Below the pieces are notes generated by a model. The model saw only the letters and a list, made by a program, of their open reading frames with translations. It did not search any database and was not told the DNA's origin. From Enterococcus mediterraneensis (GTDB lineage Bacteria > Bacillota > Bacilli > Lactobacillales > Enterococcaceae): DNA of 64,000 bases. How positions within the stretch are numbered: the stretch's first letter is position 1; the number at the start of each line of letters is the position of its first letter. The position numbers and the translations under genes are program-made. Shown one piece after another: positions 60,402 to 64,000 of the stretch. Location of the stretch: NCBI RefSeq assembly GCF_900604485.1, contig NZ_UWOP01000001.1, forward strand, positions 253,001 through 317,000, in the 5' to 3' direction.

Positions 60402-61037
60402 ATGAAGTCTTATTTGGTTGATGATTGGAGGTGTACAGTCATTCATAAAGAAAAATTATTAAAGCGAATATTACTTGGCAGCGGTGTGATTGCTATCATT
60501 TCCTTCTTGTTTCATATAGTATTGACGCAGCAAACTTTCTCATTGCTTTTTTCTGATCCGGTTTATTCCGTCAAGTATCAGACGATAGGAGGTTCGGATT
60601 TCTTTCTCCATACCTTTATTCTGCTAGGTAATTTATTCAGTATCAGTCTGTTTTTTTATTTCAAACAAATATTCAGCGATGGTTTCGTTGAAGCGACAAA
60701 ATTAATGATCGCCTGTCAGGTCCTGCTTACTTTACGAAGCTTCGTCTTGATTTTCGATCCAAATTCCTTTGTTTATCTTGTTTTAGCGGGTATTCAACTG
60801 ATCCTTGTAATAATGTCGTTATTTTTCTATTTAATAAATTTTTTGAATCGACAACAATACTTATTCTATGCGTTAGTGATCCTTGCTTGCTTAGTCGTTT
60901 ATATCGGCAGCATCCTTTACACATTGGTTCTGTCTGAATTTACGTTACCAAATACTGGAAGTCTTTTGGTCGATGTGATCGTGATCGCTACTCTTACAGT
61001 GTTCGTTTACAGTTCAAAATCCCGAACCGCACAATAA
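60402..61037 (+). CDS. Unknown multi-span membrane protein
   Basis: About 200 residues with five or six hydrophobic segments (for example ILLGSGVIAIISFLFHIVL, FFLHTFILLGNLFSISLFFY, LVLAGIQLILVIMSLFFYL, YALVILACLVVYIGSIL). No motif identifies a family. The start is uncertain: TTG 60387 and ATG 60402 lack a ribosome site, whereas a perfect GGAGGTG at 60427-60433 lies 9 bases (from GGAGG) before an ATT codon at 60441, which would remove 13 residues before the first helix. The annotated start is the only in-frame ATG. A strong terminator follows. Confidence 0.75.
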   Translation: MKSYLVDDWRCTVIHKEKLLKRILLGSGVIAIISFLFHIVLTQQTFSLLFSDPVYSVKYQTIGGSDFFLHTFILLGNLFSISLFFYFKQIFSDGFVEATKLMIACQVLLTLRSFVLIFDPNSFVYLVLAGIQLILVIMSLFFYLINFLNRQQYLFYALVILACLVVYIGSILYTLVLSEFTLPNTGSLLVDVIVIATLTVFVYSSKSRTAQ

Positions 61038-61055
61038 AATTATGATAATAATAAA

Positions 61056-61113
61056 GGAAGTCAAAAAAAGCTGATTTGCAGAGAAAAGCAAATCAGCTTT
61101 TTTTTGACTTCCA
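61056..61113 (+). terminator. Strong terminator after the membrane protein gene
   Basis: AAAGCTGATTTGC/GCAAATCAGCTTT arms, extended outward by GGAAGTC/GACTTCC, around A- and T-runs. Confidence 0.92.
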
Positions 61114-61161
61114 GTATTCATTGATAAAAGTTTGAAAAATACAAGCGAGATCAAACTTTTT

Positions 61162-61219
61162 GATACAAAAACCTCTTTTGCAAATGGCGGATTTTGTCCC
61201 ATCACTTGCAAAAGAGGTT
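61162..61219 (-). terminator. Terminator after the 145-residue gene
   Basis: AACCTCTTTTGCAA/TTGCAAAAGAGGTT perfect 14-base arms with T-run on the minus strand. Confidence 0.88.
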
Positions 61220-61236
61220 CGTCTTTATTTTTAATA

Positions 61237-61674
61237 CTAATTGTTTGCCCACAATTCTTTGACCTGCCCGCCAGTGTAAACTTTGTACATGCTCTCGATC
61301 TTCTTTTTCCCACTAGTAGCTACCACTAAAAAGTAATTGCCTTCCGTGTCAAAATCGATCTCGCCAACCACTTGGTATCTCATCCGTTCGTTATTCCCTC
61401 TTGTTTTATCATGAAGATAACTGATAGCTTGCGAACCAGACAAAATAAAGTTCTTTTCGATGAGCCAATCTAAGATCACTGGGACAACTGTTGCCGCACA
61501 TAGCGATTTTTTATGTCTGATAGCTAGGATCAACTCACCATCTGAAAATTTTGCATCATCAAAACCGCTGACCTGCAATTCCTTACGAGCTTTCCCTATT
61601 TCTTCTTTAGCTACAAATGTGATTACTTCGCCATTTTTCTGTTTTTTCTTTAAATTCTCCTTAACACTTTCCAT
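61237..61674 (-). CDS. Unknown 145-residue protein
   Basis: From ATG 61674 (AAGGAG 9 bases upstream) the product begins MESVKENLKKKQKNGEVITF and continues with a likely alpha/beta domain: SDGELILAIRHKKSLCAATVVPVILDWL (quoted in part) and a C-terminal strand-rich part QVVGEIDFDTEGNYFLVVA. No membrane segment or recognised motif. It is monocistronic, between its own terminator and an unrelated gene. Confidence 0.75.
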   Translation of the reverse strand: MESVKENLKKKQKNGEVITFVAKEEIGKARKELQVSGFDDAKFSDGELILAIRHKKSLCAATVVPVILDWLIEKNFILSGSQAISYLHDKTRGNNERMRYQVVGEIDFDTEGNYFLVVATSGKKKIESMYKVYTGGQVKELWANN

Positions 61675-61800
61675 CACAAAACGCTCCTTCATTGAGTACT
61701 ATGTTTATGATAGCAACAAAAAATGGCAATTTCAATCAGGACGCTTGTTATATTCTAATTTTAATCATCATTATTTAATTTTTTAATATTCTTGCTTATT

Positions 61801-62607
61801 TCATCCCTCTGAAATCGGAGACAAAACAATAAAATTAATCTGTTGAAGTTCTTGTTTTGACAGCAATAAATCAGCTAAAAGAAAAAGTTGAAGTACAGAT
61901 AGTGACTCAACTTCTGGAAAATCGGTCTCTGCTTTTTCTGGAATGACGGGAATCAACAATTGGTAGCTTGTATCTTGCGGCTTGATCATTTTTGTTTCAA
62001 GCAATGCTTCTAAAAAAATACTTCTTCGTATTCTTTTGTTAGGAATTTTTTCTAAAATGACAGCAACTTGATCAAAGAAATACTCTTCGTTGACATCACC
62101 GATCATTTGCTGCAGTTGCGGATCGTTGAGGTCCTCTTCCCCGTTGCGATTGTTTGTAAAATAAATCGGAAGACTTGTTTCAGAAGTGTTCTGATAACTG
62201 ACTGTATAAAACTGCAGTGTTTTATTTCCCACTTGATAAAACGCAGGCAGCCGGATTCCATCTTCTACCGCAAAAAAATAGGTTTTCTTTTTGATCTGCT
62301 CGTATATGCTCAGCAATAATTGGTTCGTATCTGTTTCCCCAAAAAATCTGCTGGTTTCCAGTTGTTCTTGCTGTGCTTGTATCTCCTTTTGCGAATAAAT
62401 CGGAAATCCCAGATAGTAACGTCGCTCTTTTCTTACGATCAGTTCATGCTCAATAAGTTTATCCAAAAACTTTTCAAATCCCGGATCCGGAAAAGCTGCC
62501 TTTAATTGTCGCAATGTCGGCGCTTGAGGTCCTTGGATGTGTTCAACTAATTTGGCAAAGCGGTCGTCATGAACGAACCGCTCCGTTTTTTGATAAAAAA
62601 ATTGCAT
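61801..62607 (-). CDS. DUF1803-like protein downstream of ppaC
   Basis: A 268-residue soluble protein. The N-terminus MQFFYQKTERFVHDDRFAKL with PTLRQLKAAFPDPGFEKFLD and LIEHELIVRKERRYYLGFPIY looks like a winged-helix-like or helical module; the remainder has no known active site. In streptococci and enterococci a DUF1803 protein lies next to ppaC and pflA, and this one is placed likewise, which supports the name; sequence alone would leave it as unknown. It is 172 bases downstream of ppaC in the same direction. Confidence 0.65.
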   Translation of the reverse strand: MQFFYQKTERFVHDDRFAKLVEHIQGPQAPTLRQLKAAFPDPGFEKFLDKLIEHELIVRKERRYYLGFPIYSQKEIQAQQEQLETSRFFGETDTNQLLLSIYEQIKKKTYFFAVEDGIRLPAFYQVGNKTLQFYTVSYQNTSETSLPIYFTNNRNGEEDLNDPQLQQMIGDVNEEYFFDQVAVILEKIPNKRIRRSIFLEALLETKMIKPQDTSYQLLIPVIPEKAETDFPEVESLSVLQLFLLADLLLSKQELQQINFIVLSPISEG

Positions 62608-62779
62608 AAGCGCTCCTTGTCTCTAAAAAAGAGATCATGACATCTCCCCCAGCTATCTCCATCCTCTTACATATCCCAGAAATGACCTGCAACTTTCAGC
62701 AGATTATCATTTTATGGAAGCTCTGTGATACTTTTTGGATGTCTGATCAGCGTTGAGTTATGTCACGATCCCTAAAATT

Positions 62780-63709
62780 CTATTTTGTAAAAGCTTCTGT
62801 TAATTGAGGTACAACTTGTTTTTTACGAGAAACTACACCTTTTAACAATGCGCGGTTATTATCCAATGTCGTTTGGAAAGCTTCTTCGACTTTATCTGTC
62901 GCTTTACCAACAACCAACAATTCCGAATTGCTTTCTAAAATATCTGTAGCAACTAATAAAAAGAGATCATACCCATTGTCTTTGTTTGCGGCAGCCATCG
63001 CAGTTTCTAACTCTGCTTGACGTTCAAATACTTCATTCAGATCGACTGTATTGACTTGCGCGATCCGCACATTGTTGTCGCCCATTGGGAAACTTTTCGC
63101 GTCCAGATCCAAAAGTTCTTCTACAGATTTGTCTCCTAAATTAGTACCGGCTTTCAGCATTTCTAAACCATAGCTGTTAAGATCGACTTCTGCAAGGGCA
63201 GCAAGTTCTGTTGCAGCATTTACATCTTCTTTGGTACAAGTTGGTGATTTGAATAATAATGTATCGGAAATGATCGCTGACAGCATGATACCAGCGATTG
63301 CTTTTGGTACTTCGATTTCCGCTTCTTTATACATTTTTAAAACGATCGTACTAGTACAGCCTACAGGTTCTGCACGATAGTATAAAGGATTAGCCGTTTC
63401 GAAGTTAGCGATCCGATGATGGTCAACGACTGATAAAATGTTCAGGTCCTTGATATCTGAGATACTTTGTTGGAATTCGTTGTGATCTACCAGCATAACG
63501 TCTTCTGTTTCACCGTTCGCTTTTTCAACAACTCGTGGTGCTTCTAATTGAAAATGATCCAATGCATATTGTGTTTCTTCACTAGGTGTTCCCAAAGCCA
63601 CAGCTTCTGCTTCTACCCCTAATTCTTTTTGAAGATGTGCAAAGGCGATGGCTGCACCGATCGCGTCGGTATCTGGATTTTGATGACCGAAAACTAAAAC
63701 TTTTGACAT
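62780..63709 (-). CDS. ppaC: Manganese-dependent inorganic pyrophosphatase (family II)
   Basis: Hydrolyses pyrophosphate in the cytosol. The 309-residue DHH/DHHA2 protein has all metal motifs: [36 protein letters not shown] and [11 protein letters not shown], and the C-terminal substrate motif [10 protein letters not shown]. No CBS or DRTGG insert is present, so it is the simple form. Ribosome site AAGGAGC before ATG 63709. Confidence 0.97.
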   Translation of the reverse strand: MSKVLVFGHQNPDTDAIGAAIAFAHLQKELGVEAEAVALGTPSEETQYALDHFQLEAPRVVEKANGETEDVMLVDHNEFQQSISDIKDLNILSVVDHHRIANFETANPLYYRAEPVGCTSTIVLKMYKEAEIEVPKAIAGIMLSAIISDTLLFKSPTCTKEDVNAATELAALAEVDLNSYGLEMLKAGTNLGDKSVEELLDLDAKSFPMGDNNVRIAQVNTVDLNEVFERQAELETAMAAANKDNGYDLFLLVATDILESNSELLVVGKATDKVEEAFQTTLDNNRALLKGVVSRKKQVVPQLTEAFTK

Positions 63710-63749
63710 GTGATTCGCTCCTTTTTATTCACTTCATTCTAATGATAGC

Positions 63750-63791
63750 AAAAAACAGGAAAGATTCAATAAAAATCTCCTCTTTCCTGCT
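63750..63791 (-). terminator. Terminator after pflA
   Basis: CAGGAAAGA/TCTTTCCTG arms and TTTTTT on the minus strand, immediately after the pflA stop. Confidence 0.88.
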
Positions 63792-63796
63792 GTATC

Positions 63797-64000
63797 TTAT
63801 CTCGTCAAATAACCTGTGTAATCACTTGTGTGCAGTAATTCCTTGGCATTTTGAACACGGTCTTCTGTTGGCGGTTCGATTCCATCTAGCGGATATGCCA
63901 GATCTAATTTTTCCCATTTGTATTTGCCCATCGTATGATAAGGAAGGATTTCTACTTTATCAACATTGTTCAATGACTTGATAAAGGTATCCAAACGAAT
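63797..64000 (-). CDS. pflA: Pyruvate formate-lyase activating enzyme, C-terminal fragment
   Basis: The last ~67 codons of a radical-SAM activase that installs the glycyl radical on pyruvate formate-lyase; the N-terminus with the CxxxCxxC cluster motif is beyond the right edge. What remains reads VDKVEILPYHTMGKYKWEKL and LAYPLDGIEPPTEDRV, the conserved PflA C-terminus. The apparent internal Met near the edge is not the start. The neighbour ppaC follows in the same direction, the usual order in this group. Confidence 0.93.
   Translation of the reverse strand: MRLDTFIKSLNNVDKVEILPYHTMGKYKWEKLDLAYPLDGIEPPTEDRVQNAKELLHTSDYTGYLTR

Overview
The window reads as a chromosomal segment of a low-GC Gram-positive lactic acid bacterium, most likely Enterococcus or a close relative in the Enterococcaceae. 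The clearest pointers are a low-affinity class B penicillin-binding protein of the Enterococcus faecium PBP5 type, a pdhABCD operon whose E2 has two lipoyl domains, a DHH-family PpaC next to pflA, and a glgBCDAP-amylase operon in the order known from lactobacilli. I see no phage, IS element, CRISPR array or plasmid gene; this is core metabolism with regulatory RNA and short unknown genes between.

Layout. 1-4580 (minus): pyruvate dehydrogenase operon pdhA-pdhB-pdhC-pdhD, with pdhD cut by the left edge. 4960-8061: a P-type Mg2+ ATPase behind an M-box riboswitch, divergent from an Mga-like regulator (8127-9602). 9691-13119: a UDP-GlcNAc 2-epimerase, GMP reductase and an aldo/keto reductase, all minus. 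13366-23118 (minus): the purine operon purC-S-Q-L-F-M-N-H-D. 23398-26281 (plus): a small unknown gene and the PBP5-like gene. 26370-31344 (minus): purE-purK-purB and, separately, a guanine-riboswitch-controlled xpt-pbuX operon. 31609-34274 (minus): a probable four-gene operon with two cell-wall hydrolases. 34431-38498: an oxidoreductase, two divergent aromatic-acid-exporter-family proteins, and an OadB-like/OadG-like pair. 38756-42868: an ABC exporter with a large FtsX-type permease. 43025-48200: nagA, an XRE/TPR regulator, an aminotransferase, tRNA-Leu(GAG) and several short genes. 48297-59123 (minus): a gene for a charged, probably disordered protein, then the glycogen operon. 59638-64000: a UPF0316 protein, membrane and unknown proteins, ppaC and the 3' end of pflA.

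How the genes work together. Purine supply has three control layers visible in sequence: PurBox-like sites at about -75 from strong promoters of purC and purE, a guanine riboswitch on salvage/uptake (xpt-pbuX), and a separate guaC for GMP-to-IMP return. Carbon is handled by Pdh and by glycogen synthesis and breakdown; both operons carry a similar cre-like site sharing the core AAGCGTTTGT. Mg2+ uptake is under an RNA sensor.

I did not find a gene cluster that clearly looks like an undescribed system. The most interesting unexplained structures are long nested intergenic hairpins of 90-150 bases (10868, 13213, 38603, 48206), a structured leader before the PBP5 gene, a perfect palindrome between an XRE/TPR regulator and a small ORF, and an OadB/OadG pair lacking its carboxyltransferase. 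All promoter, hairpin and family calls are by eye.
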